DNA of 11,466 nt, from positions 1 through 11,466 of the forward strand of contig RFQS01000046.1 of assembly GCA_009924885.1 (NCBI GenBank), written 5' to 3'. Made by a program: the position numbers and the translations under genes. Below, in pieces: positions 1 to 7,900 of the stretch. The notes below the pieces were generated by a model. The model was not told the origin of the DNA. It worked only from the letters and a program-made list of their open reading frames with translations, and did no database searches. The first letter of the stretch is position 1. The number at the start of each line of letters is the position of its first letter. The DNA comes from Pseudomonadota bacterium (GTDB lineage Bacteria > Cyanobacteriota > Vampirovibrionia > LMEP-6097).

Positions 1-101
1 ATATTTGCACCTGAAACCCTCTCTCTTACTGACTTATCAATAAAACATTAAATCTAATGAGCTGCGAACTCAATACTTGAAGCCTTTTTCGTCATTTCCC
101 A
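1..101. other. Window edge, no supported gene
   Basis: No convincing gene is visible here. On the minus strand a Shine-Dalgarno-like GAAAGGAGT overlaps the end of the gene at 102-545, and ATG codons follow at 102-100 (overlapping the stop as TAATG) and at 95-93. They open frames of only 10 and 13 codons. This could be the start of a broken downstream gene or chance. Confidence 0.4.
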
Positions 102-545
102 TTAACTCCTTTCTGTGATTTTAATTAAGCAACAGTGCCTTAATTTACTCCCTATTAACTGTAAGTTTTCTCGGTCTGATAAAACAGTTAATAAAGCTTT
201 TCTCGAAAAAGTAACTAAGTCAGTCCTATCACTAAGATTTCCATCAGGATTAACTTTTATCGATCTAAAAATTAGCTCATCTGTGTTCCCATGCCAGCGA
301 TCATCAAGAGCAGCTATGCCTCGATTAATAAGATTAGGAGGAATAGTTAAATCTTTCATCTGTGACTCTGGAATAAGAAGCATGGCTTCTAGACGATCAC
401 CTGAATTTGATATTAAAGGTAAAGCTCTAAATCCCTTATGCTGAGGTAGTTTTTCTAAAAAGCTGTTAGCGCGTGAAACTAAGTTAGCTCCTAAGAGTCC
501 AGTTGCTAGATCCGTATTCGTAAAATTAGGAGAAATTTGGTTCAT
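102..545 (-). CDS. Hypothetical protein, 147 aa, paralogue of its upstream neighbour
   Basis: I do not recognise a family. Residues about 26-97 align with residues about 32-100 of the product of the neighbouring gene (558-1277): both have a FLxxLP motif, then G-x-x-ALPL, then a short hydrophobic strand ending in LLIP or LLP, and a later stretch ending in a basic residue-Ser/Ala-Ile. No signal peptide or membrane segment is evident. The ATG at 545-543 lies in the palindrome CATTTAAATG, with no Shine-Dalgarno sequence, and begins 12 bases after the TAG of the gene upstream. Translation therefore probably depends on coupling or re-initiation from that gene. The two genes form a minus-strand operon. 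The C-terminal third (about 105-147) has no counterpart in the paralogue. The ORF is likely a real gene because of the paralogy; function unknown. Confidence 0.72.
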   Translation of the reverse strand: MNQISPNFTNTDLATGLLGANLVSRANSFLEKLPQHKGFRALPLISNSGDRLEAMLLIPESQMKDLTIPPNLINRGIAALDDRWHGNTDELIFRSIKVNPDGNLSDRTDLVTFSRKALLTVLSDRENLQLIGSKLRHCCLIKITERS

Positions 546-557
546 TTAAATGAGGGG

Positions 558-1277
558 CTATGCTTCTACATTATTATCTGCACTAGATCTTCTTCGTGTC
601 CTTCTTCCCTCTATTGAAGTGCTAGGAGCTATATTTTCTGTAGTAGCTGAATCAGTACCTAAACTAACCTCAGATGGAATTACAACAACATCCAATATCT
701 CAGTTTTCGTTGGGATAATTTCTGGTTGAGGTGGAATAATTTTTGGACTTGTTCCTGCTGATATCTCCTTCCATTCCTCAATAGGAAACAGTTGTCCTTG
801 AATCTGAGGTGGAAGCACGTCTCGAATATCTTCTCGATTCAATTGCCTGACAGTGTTCCCACTAGCAGCTCGAATCTGCATATTTATATAATTTGCTTGC
901 ACTTGATCTGGATCAAGATTGGACTGCTTAGCTGATTGTTGAATCTGCTCATTTGCAAGATACGGTAACAATTCACCCACAGTAATAGCCCGCAACCCCG
1001 CTTCTAGTACTGGCTCATTCCCTACTAAAGCTCTAAGAATCAGTTCGGTATTTGCTGGAGTTTTAGGAGAGACTATTTTATCAATATCCGCCTGCGGCAA
1101 AAGAATAATCACATCATCCTGTAAAGGTAATGCCTGCATTCCATTAGAATTTTTTGGCAAATCATTAAGGAATTTTCCTACAGCAGCCCTGTCAATAATC
1201 ACTGGTTCATTTTCATCACTTTTTCTTGCTCCAAGTGCACCAGTAAACCTATTTGAAATTATTCCTTTAATATCCAT
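558..1277 (-). CDS. Hypothetical protein, 239 aa, first gene of a minus-strand pair
   Basis: Unrecognised, apparently soluble protein with no signal peptide or membrane helix. Residues about 32-100 contain the block shared with the 147-aa downstream neighbour (FLNDLP, then GMQALPL, then VIILLPQADI). Residues 101-155 look alpha-helical and rich in Gln and Asn. Residues 165-215 are low-complexity with a Pro-rich PPQPEIIP stretch, suggesting a disordered linker. A basic cluster RRTRRRSS sits near the C-terminus (about 225-232). The ATG at 1277-1275 is preceded by a weak purine run (AAGAGAAAT) about 6 bases away. The gene diverges from the plus-strand gene at 1377 across a 99-bp intergenic region, so the two could be co-regulated. 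Basic tail and disordered linker might fit nucleic-acid or partner binding, but this is a guess. Confidence 0.75.
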   Translation of the reverse strand: MDIKGIISNRFTGALGARKSDENEPVIIDRAAVGKFLNDLPKNSNGMQALPLQDDVIILLPQADIDKIVSPKTPANTELILRALVGNEPVLEAGLRAITVGELLPYLANEQIQQSAKQSNLDPDQVQANYINMQIRAASGNTVRQLNREDIRDVLPPQIQGQLFPIEEWKEISAGTSPKIIPPQPEIIPTKTEILDVVVIPSEVSLGTDSATTENIAPSTSIEGRRTRRRSSADNNVEA

Positions 1278-1313
1278 AATTTATTTCTCTTGAATTACAA
1301 GGAAGTGATTTAG

Positions 1314-1342
1314 GTTAAATTGACATTAAAAATCATTATCAA
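1314..1342 (-). promoter_or_regulatory. Candidate minus-strand promoter for the 558-1277 gene
   Basis: Read on the minus strand, TTGATA (1342-1337) is followed after 17 bases by TTTAAC (1319-1314), 5/6 and 4/6 matches to sigma-70 boxes. It lies 36 bases upstream of the ATG. In AT-rich DNA such matches arise by chance, so support is modest. It overlaps the plus-strand candidate. Confidence 0.35.
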
Positions 1343-1351
1343 AAATAAACT
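1320..1351 (+). promoter_or_regulatory. Candidate plus-strand promoter for the 1377-2507 gene
   Basis: A perfect TTGACA -35 hexamer lies at 1320-1325. No good -10 box sits at the ideal distance: AAAATA at 1342-1347 (16-base spacer) and TAAACT at 1346-1351 (20-base spacer) are the alternatives. A T-rich tract (1352-1362) follows up to the start codon. The placement fits divergent transcription with the gene at 558-1277. Confidence 0.35.
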
Positions 1352-1376
1352 GTTTTTTTGTTTGTAGATTTTACCT

Positions 1377-2507
1377 ATGGACATACAACCTCTTCAGTTA
1401 AAGCCTCTGCCTCCTTCTCCGCCGCCACAGAAAGAAGGAGACGAAGCAGTAATAGCAAAAGGAATTTCTTTTGATACAAAAGCTATAGATAATGCAAAGG
1501 CACTAATGCAGAATCCTGATAGTCTTAAAGATGCATTAATAGGCAAACTCGTAGAAGCACCTGCCTCTCTATCGTTTAGTAATAAAGAGGGTGTGCTTGC
1601 AGCAGATATTGTAGAACATCTACTGCCTTCATTTTTAAAGAATCCTAATGAATTTTCAAATAGTTTACTGAATAATATAAGCAAAAAGGAAGCACCACAG
1701 TTCCTAGATACTTTAGAAGCAGACTCAGTGAAGTTTTCCAAAGAATCTTGGAAAGCCTTATTAGAAGATAAACCCGCCCTTAAGAATGTCTTAAAAGCCA
1801 TTGATCAAGCATTAATAACAGCAGATACAGGGACTTCTAATATACCACTACTTAAACCCCTAATTGATAAAATTGGTGATGATAAATCATCTCCGCCAAC
1901 TCCAGCTGTAGCGAACAAAGCAACAAATTCTAAGAAGCTTTTCACCTTTGGGAATGCTGTGAAATTAGGCATTGTTGGTCTTGCCGCTGGAACTGTTACA
2001 GAGCTAACAGGGGTAACAGATTTCACCCCATTAGGACCAAATAAAGGAGCTACTCCTCCACCAGCACAACAGGTAGTGGATGGCGAGGCAATGAAGGCAA
2101 TAACTGATTTTTCTGTAAAGGATCCTAGTGAGCTTGGGAAGCAAAATCAAGAAACTATTCAAGCAAAGATTGATGGAAGTTTAAACCAATTACAAGATAG
2201 GTCAATTAGTGTGACAGCTTATTATGGAGGCACTTTAAAAACATTAGCCCTAGGAGACAAAGCAATAGGAGTGCAAGTTCAAGCAGATGTGAGAACTCCA
2301 GCTAATAATCAAGAAGGTAAGCCATCTGTGATTATCTTTCAACCAGGGGATTTAGGCACCCAAATTATAATTGCTCAAACAGAAGCACCTAGGGCAACTC
2401 CATTAAAGCAACAAAATTACAAGGTTACAGTTGTTAATATACCTCTTGGAGTTCCTGCAGAGACAAAACTGACAACAGGTAATTTAGAGCGTTTGTTTAA
2501 TCAATGA
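1377..2507 (+). CDS. Hypothetical protein, 376 aa, Pro-rich N-terminus and beta-rich C-terminus
   Basis: Function not recognised. Residues 5-18 are proline-rich (PLQLKPLPPSPPPQ). Residues 35-150 are predominantly helical by composition. Residues 170-185 and 217-230 are Pro/Ser/Thr-rich linkers flanking a short hydrophobic, glycine-rich segment (about 190-208) that is too weak to call a transmembrane helix with confidence. Residues about 275-365 alternate hydrophobic and polar residues as in a beta-sandwich. No N-terminal signal peptide. The ATG at 1377 has no Shine-Dalgarno sequence; the upstream bases are T-rich. The TGA stop coincides with a possible left end of the decayed insertion sequence that follows (TGAGGGG at 2505), so the protein may be C-terminally truncated. 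The giant gene lies further downstream on the same strand; the two could be former operon partners or even parts of one gene. Confidence 0.75.
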   Translation: MDIQPLQLKPLPPSPPPQKEGDEAVIAKGISFDTKAIDNAKALMQNPDSLKDALIGKLVEAPASLSFSNKEGVLAADIVEHLLPSFLKNPNEFSNSLLNNISKKEAPQFLDTLEADSVKFSKESWKALLEDKPALKNVLKAIDQALITADTGTSNIPLLKPLIDKIGDDKSSPPTPAVANKATNSKKLFTFGNAVKLGIVGLAAGTVTELTGVTDFTPLGPNKGATPPPAQQVVDGEAMKAITDFSVKDPSELGKQNQETIQAKIDGSLNQLQDRSISVTAYYGGTLKTLALGDKAIGVQVQADVRTPANNQEGKPSVIIFQPGDLGTQIIIAQTEAPRATPLKQQNYKVTVVNIPLGVPAETKLTTGNLERLFNQ

Positions 2508-2534
2508 GGGGTAATCCCCCCATATACTAAACAA

Positions 2535-3063
2535 GTGAGTGAAGTATCATAAGAGCAATGGGAAAGAGGTTCTAGCAAAAGTTAAGAGTGGTGAAAGTAT
2601 ACCTAGCTTAGCAAAGATCTATGGAATTGCAGCAAAGACAATTTAGAACAGGGTATCTAAGCAAGTAGATCAAGATGGATCTTTTTGAGATTAAAGCTGT
2701 TATGCAAGAAAATCCAGCATATGGCTCTCCAAGACTATCTATTGCCTTAAATGCCAACCATAAGAAAGTGGAAATGAAAGCTAATCAGTTGAAGGCTGAG
2801 ATTTTCAAGGAAGTTTTCTTTATGTGGCAACTGTAATAGATATTTGTACCAGAGAAATATTAGGCTGGGAGATTAGTCCTAAGCATACTACTAATACGAT
2901 GAAGCGCTGTCTAGAAACGGCTTTCAAGCAGGGCGTTCCATGAAATATCAATGAGCTCAAAAGCTTGTCTTTGGCAAAATGGATTTCAAGAATCTTACTA
3001 CAGCGGTTTTAAGCTAGATTTAGGTGATGCTAATAATGGAAAATTTATATCATTAAAAAAGGT
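2535..3063 (+). pseudogene. Decayed IS3-family transposase (orfA and orfB remnants)
   Basis: Fragments in several frames match the two intact IS3 transposases in this window. An orfA piece (about 2566-2682) reads EVLAKVKSGESIPSLAKIYG and has an in-frame TAG. An orfB N-terminal piece (about 2682-2815) includes PAYGSPRLSIALN. A catalytic-core piece at 2815-2943 reads FLYVATVIDICTREILGWEI. A final piece from 2951 reads SSKACLWQNGFQESYYSGFK, which carries the third catalytic acidic residue (E). The segments with the first Asp (WATDFTYL) and the second Asp (IIHSDQG) are missing. Multiple deletions, frameshifts and stops mean it is dead. The left end may be near 2505 (TGAGGGGTAATCCCCCC resembles the other IS termini); the right end is lost at the junction with the intact element at 3064. 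It is older than that element and diverged from both intact copies. Confidence 0.88.
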
Positions 3064-3077
3064 TGTCAAGCCCCCGA
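3064..3077 (+). repeat. Left terminal inverted repeat of the first IS
   Basis: TGTCAAGCCCCCGA; it pairs with the right end at 4184-4197 with 13 of 14 positions matching. This is the end distal to the orfA promoter (orfB side). Confidence 0.85.
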
Positions 3078-3079
3078 AA

Positions 3080-3835
3080 TTAAGAACCAGCAGTTCCACT
3101 TTTAGAAATTAAATTAGAGAATTGAATCGGACTCATTTTAAGAGCTAAATGAATTCTAAGATTATTATAGTAATGAATCGTTTGAAAGACTTTCTCAAAG
3201 AGTTCTCCAATGCTATTGCAATATTTAAGAGAGCCTAAATCTTCTTTAAAGCCTCTATAGAAGGACTCTTGGAAACCATTCTGCCAAGGAGAAGCTTTAG
3301 CACTCATTGAAATTTTAATATTTAATTTACTCAAAGCTTGAAAATACTTATCACTACAGTATTCAGTACCTTGATCACTGTGGATAATAGCTGGAGAACT
3401 ATTTTCTTTATGAATCGCATCATAAAAAGCTTTAAGTATTAAATCAGTATCATGCTTGTCTGAGATTGAGAATCCAACTATTTTTCTCGTGTAAATATCT
3501 ATGAAAGTAGCTAGATAAAAGAATTTATCTTTGTATTTCAAGTAAGTAAAATCTGTTGCCCAAATTATATTTTCAGTTAATGGACTTAAATTTTTTAATA
3601 GATTTGGGTACTTATTTAGCTCTTGGCTACTGACTTTAAAAGGCTTAGAAGCTTTTCTGTGTATCTGAATTTGATATTTCTTGCAGATACGCCTTACTCT
3701 CTTTTTATTTAAATTTAAAGCAATAGCAAGCCTTCTGTAGCCATAGTTTTTATGAAATTCACGAAGTTCTAAGATTCGTTTTTTAATTTCTAAATCTTTA
3801 ATTTCTTGCCTGCAAACATAGTCAAAGCGAGACAC
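3080..3835 (-). CDS. IS3-family transposase OrfB (DDE integrase core)
   Basis: Catalytic subunit that, as an OrfAB fusion, cuts and joins the element's ends during copy-out/paste-in transposition. An HTH_21-like region (about 20-60, with YGYRRLAIALN) precedes an rve-type integrase core. The triad is visible: D95 in WATDFTYL, D154 in IIHSDQGTEY and E190 in NGFQESFY, with 35 residues between the second Asp and the Glu as expected for IS3. The C-terminus has the usual YYNNLRIHLALKMSP motif. The listed GTG start (3835) is probably not the main one: the frame is open upstream to about 3907, where it meets orfA at an A8G slippery run, giving a fusion of about 350 residues. The stop lies 16 bases inside the left IS end. 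Confidence 0.93.
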   Translation of the reverse strand: MSRFDYVCRQEIKDLEIKKRILELREFHKNYGYRRLAIALNLNKKRVRRICKKYQIQIHRKASKPFKVSSQELNKYPNLLKNLSPLTENIIWATDFTYLKYKDKFFYLATFIDIYTRKIVGFSISDKHDTDLILKAFYDAIHKENSSPAIIHSDQGTEYCSDKYFQALSKLNIKISMSAKASPWQNGFQESFYRGFKEDLGSLKYCNSIGELFEKVFQTIHYYNNLRIHLALKMSPIQFSNLISKSGTAGS

Positions 3836-3894
3836 GCCAAGAGATTCGGCTGCAAATCTTGAGCTAGTCCCCGCCTTAACTGACCTTCTTAAAA

Positions 3895-4140
3895 TTAATC
3901 TTTTTTTTCACGATTAATTACTAACATTGCTTCCGCTAGGATAATCTTCAAATCAGAGTTTTCTTTTTCTAAGCGTCTCATCTTTAGTAAATCTACTCCT
4001 GGAGTGCCTGATCTACTCAGCCTCTTGTAAATTGTGTTTGCATGAATACCATACTCCTCTGATGCTTGAGATACGCTTAAACCTCCATTCTTAACTCGAT
4101 CGAGTAATGCCTTCCATTCCGATTCTTTCAATTTTGCCAT
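3895..4140 (-). CDS. IS3-family transposase OrfA (helix-turn-helix)
   Basis: An 81-residue DNA-binding subunit of the HTH_Tnp_1 / IS3 OrfA type. Residues about 7-45 form the helix-turn-helix (WKALLDRVKNGGLSVSQASE, then YGIHANTIYKRLS), and a leucine-zipper-like helix (about 53-78, MRRLEKENSDLKIILAEAML) follows, used for multimerisation. It recognises the terminal repeats and regulates transposition alone or fused to OrfB. The ATG at 4140-4138 has a strong AGGAGG ten bases upstream (complement of 4151-4156). The gene starts 57 bases inside the right IS end. Its last codons lie on the A8G run that allows -1 frameshifting into orfB. Confidence 0.93.
   Translation of the reverse strand: MAKLKESEWKALLDRVKNGGLSVSQASEEYGIHANTIYKRLSRSGTPGVDLLKMRRLEKENSDLKIILAEAMLVINREKKD
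3900..3908 (-). promoter_or_regulatory. Programmed -1 frameshift site between orfA and orfB (first IS)
   Basis: The minus strand reads A8 then G at the end of orfA (GAA AAA AAA GAT TAA). The orfB frame is the -1 frame and is open from this run onward (AGA TTA ATT TTA AGA AGG ...). A-rich slippery heptamers of this kind produce the OrfAB transposase in IS3-family elements. No downstream stimulatory structure was identified. Confidence 0.8.
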
Positions 4141-4183
4141 AATACCCTTACCTCCTTAAAAGTGGAATATATGGTCTATTTTA

Positions 4184-4197
4184 TCGGGGGCTTGCCA
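4184..4197 (-). repeat. Right terminal inverted repeat of the first IS
   Basis: Inverse complement reads TGGCAAGCCCCCGA, matching the left end except at the third base. The outward-facing TTGCCA (4192-4197) is a near-consensus -35 box pointing into the giant gene. Confidence 0.85.
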
Positions 4198-4198
4198 C

Positions 4199-4996
4199 TT
4201 AGAACTTACTTCTATAGGCTACCAGCAGCTATCTAAATCCCCTGAGCTGAAAACTCAAGAAGCTCTACAAGAGGCTTGTGATAATAAGAATGTTAAAAAA
4301 AATCCATTAAAAATTTTAAAACCAGCATTCGATTTATGTCACTGGATAATAACAGCAAAATTTGATGATGAAGTACAAGCAAATTATATTTTCTTTAAAG
4401 CATTTAATTATGCCCAAAAGCGCGATTTTGAAATTCAAGATCAAAGAAAATCTTCTGATATTGAGCTTGCAAATGGAACTTTAGAAGATATTTTAAGTTC
4501 GGAAGAAATAAACAGCTCAAAAATATTTCCTAAAAATCAAATTCAAGAAGCAATCGGCAACAAAGCGTTTAGTGAAAAAGCTGTCAACATAGCTGAGTCT
4601 TTAGATTTTTACCGAGTTGACAAATTTGCGATAAAAGCTTTAACGGATAAAAGTTTTCAATCTCGTCTTTTAGAAAAGGGGTTCCAGCTTAGGGTTATTA
4701 AAAATTATGTAGACCAAAGACTAAGAATCTTTTTCCAAGACAAACACAAAAATGAAGTCGGCAGCCAAAATCTTTATTTTGCTTTACGAAATTTTATTAG
4801 CTCTGGGGGCGATGACTTAATAGATGAATATTTTAAAAGTGACAAATTCAACAAAGAGTCTTTCAAAAAAAAATTCATAGGCTCAATTGAAAAACGCTTA
4901 GAGACTGGAGAGAAAGATGATAATTATGATAGCCTACAACTCTTAATTAATTACGCTTCTATCTCCTCAGAACAAAAACAGTTTATTTCCAATTTC
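4199..4996 (+). pseudogene. 5' part of the giant gene, open frame without a start codon
   Basis: This 798-base stretch is in frame with the coding region that starts at ATG 4997 and has no stop in 266 codons; the nearest upstream in-frame stop (TAA, 4157-4159) lies inside the IS. Yet no ATG, GTG or TTG occurs in frame. 266 stop-free codons in AT-rich DNA and a helical, charged translation (for example SLDFYRVDKFAIKAL and YFALRNFISSGG) show that it is genuine coding sequence. It begins directly at the right end of the IS, so the original start and upstream codons were removed or separated by the insertion or a linked deletion. No known domain recognised in this part. Confidence 0.85.
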
Positions 4997-7900
4997 ATGA
5001 CCTCTACTAAGGAAATTCATTTAAAAAATATCCCTACAGTAGATTTAGAAAATTTAAGAAAGGAACCCCTTCTTTATCACTCAATTCAATTAAGGAACTC
5101 AGACTCTGAGCAATCTCAAGAAATGTACCGTAGATATGTTCAAAAAATTACAAACATTAATCAATTTTTTCTTGCTGCAGAGTATGGTCCGCAAGATCAG
5201 GGAAATTTAGCTTTTTTAAAGTCAACGATAGACCAAAAATTTAAAAATCAAGAAATCTCACTAACTCTAAATCTTGAAGCTACGGAACGTGAAGCATCTC
5301 GATACTTACAAAGGAATCATAGTGATATTGATTCTGATTATCGTAATGATGAAAAAATACGTGAAAAACCTCTCACAATGATAAGCTGGGGAAGCGTATA
5401 TGAAAATTTCGCATCAGAAGAGTACGAGATTTTTAAAAAAATTAACGCTTCAGAACTTTATGATCCTTATTATGACTTAGTTAGTACTCTTTATAATTTC
5501 AAAGCATTGTCATCAGAGTACTTTAGAACAAGGGATATTACAACATTACTAGATGGGTTAAAAACAATAGAAGCAAAAAAACTCGAGCAGATATACCCCG
5601 CTCTCAAACAGCTTGACTCTAAACACCTTTTAACAGCTTATTTACCCCTCATTTATATGCAGGACGATCTCAGCCTAAAGGTTCAAGAAGACCTTGAGCA
5701 CTATATTCGCCACTCTAGTTATAATTACCAAGCGGAATTTATAAAAAGACTTTTAGAGATAGGTGAACAAGATAAAGCTACAGGACTGATCTCCAAAATC
5801 ATTAGTCACTACAGCAATTCAAATCAACTTTCTCTTTTCAATGATAAATTACAAGCATTGGAAATCAATCCTTCAGTTTACAAGGAACCATTTAAAGAAA
5901 GGGTTTCCCAAGAGAACTTTAATCTTGACATAAACATTAGTAAACAGAATTTTCTTATTCTACTAAATACAGAGAGTGATATACCCTATGGCACATTCAA
6001 AACCAGTGTAAATGAAAATAATCATCATGTCGCAGTAGCTGTTAGTAAAAATAAAAATGGCTCAGAGGAAACTTTAGCTCACATTCATATTGAAAAAAAC
6101 TCAGGGAAAATGTTTATAGAAAATATAGGTGATAATTATATTTCTGTAAATGGCGAAAAAATAAACCACAAAACTGAAATTAGCTATGGAAGCTATGTTG
6201 GTATTGATAATGATTTATATCGCCTAGAATTTGGAGAAGCTAGAGGCGATTTAAGCTTTTCTCTTATAGCAAAAGATAAAGCCATGAAATTAGAAGATAG
6301 TTTTATTTCTCCTCAGATAAATGAAGTTCTTGATTCAGGTATAAATATTAATGGAGCAGCTTTAAATACAAATAATTTCCATAATATATTAAGCAGACTT
6401 GATTTCCACCAAGACTCAGAGGGCAAGGACGTAATTATTTACGATGGGACTAAGCAAGGGGTATTAGAAACCGAGGACTATTTACTCTGGGGACCAAGTA
6501 AAGGAATAAAAATACAGGAGGGGCTCGCAGGCTATAAGCTTAATGAAAACAATAGACCAATAAATACAGTCCATGTTGAAAATACTAATTACCTAGAAGG
6601 CTTAGGATTAATTCAGTCTTTGCTTGATCGAAGTGATACATTACCAAGTTGGATGTTAAATAAAGTTGATTTAAAAATCGGTCAAAATGTCAGTCCAACC
6701 CTTAATTTCAATACCTCATCAAATGAAAGACTAGAATTAATCTCTCGAAAGGTCAATGCTCTACAAGCTCCTATAGGAACTCGATCCTCACAATTATCAA
6801 AGACAACGGAGCCGTCAAGTCTTTTATTCAAGCAGGCCAGTTCAAGCATTATTAGTGGAAATATCAAGCACAGTAAAGCATTTATTATCAAGGCAATCGA
6901 CACTGCTGAAAATACACAAGAATTACTGCAAGCTATCAATTTATGGACTGAAACTTTACAAAAGCCTCTTGAAGATTTAAAAAATAAAATCGATATTCAA
7001 GCCCTAAATGAGAAAATCTTAAACTACGATCTTAAATATCAGTGCTCAGACCTTGCTTTTCAGCTAAATTCTAACGATTTACAAATCGGTGCATCTGGCT
7101 TTGGTAAAGTCACCCCACGTTCTTGGGACTTATTAGATTTAGTGGAATTAAAAGACGTCTTTAAAGTTCTTGGCATGAAGGAAGCTGTAAGCAGAATGGA
7201 TACTATACATTCTGATTTTCAAAAATTACAAGCAATGGCTGATGAAGCCAATAAATTAGAATCTTCTCAAAATTTTAATAGCCTAAACAATGCACCAACA
7301 CTGTTTTTTGATAAAAAGCTCTTCCATAACTTTTTAGGCATGCTCAAAGTTATAAATCAACCACTAAATCTATCAGAGAGTAAATATAACTTAAACACTA
7401 TTTACCCAGCACTTTTAGCTTCACCTTTAATAAATAATGATGAAGCAAAGAACATAAATGAAGTCGAAATTCAAACTCAGCTTAAAAATCAAATTCTTAA
7501 ACAATTTAAACATGCGGGACTTTATTATCAGTGCGAATTTTTATCACGCCTAAAATTCTTTAATGATCAGCAACATATAGAACCACTCATGCAAGAAATG
7601 TTTTCTCAAATTAAGAATTCTGATTTACTTTACAAGGCTATAGATGAAATGAGATTTCAAGGTTTCCAAGATAAAGAATTAAAACAATCATTAAGGAAGG
7701 TTTTGGATCAAAAATCTGATTTCATCTGGCATATAGATTCAAGTGAGAAAAGTAATTTCCTTAAATCACTTTCAGAGACTGACTTGAATATAAATCTAAA
7801 TTTCAGTAAATTACAGATTGAGGTTAGTATTAATCAAGATGGAACTAAACTTTTTAGACTTGGTAAACTAATCAATGACGAAGTTATAAATCTAGGTGAG

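Larger units (their letters stand above)
3064..4197 (-). mobile_element. Intact IS3-family insertion sequence, about 1.13 kb
   Basis: Termini are TGTCAAGCCCCCGA at the left and, inverted, TGGCAAGCCCCCGA at the right, with the TG...CA ends typical of IS3 elements; a further block TTCCACTTTT recurs in both subterminal regions. It contains orfA and orfB on the minus strand with a -1 frameshift signal between them. Both reading frames and the DDE triad are intact, so it may be active. Flanking bases (GGT on the left, CTT on the right) do not form a target-site duplication. The left side abuts a decayed IS transposase and the right side abuts codon 1 of the open part of the giant gene. This fits an adjacent deletion or recombination between copies after insertion. 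Confidence 0.88.

Noticed and set aside
115..444. Plus-strand open frame of 109 codons
   Set aside because: Antisense shadow of the minus-strand gene at 102-545, which has a paralogue; composition (many Ser, Arg, Leu) looks like a reversed frame.
1394..2026. Minus-strand open frames opposite the 376-aa gene
   Set aside because: They lie fully within the plus-strand gene and have Ser/Phe-rich shadow composition.
2508..2519. GGGG-TAAT-CCCC hairpin after the 376-aa gene
   Set aside because: Stem of four and no T tract, so not an intrinsic terminator; better read as a possible end of the dead IS.
3059..4203. Target-site duplication around the first IS
   Set aside because: Bases next to the two ends differ, and shifting the ends by one or two bases does not produce a repeat.
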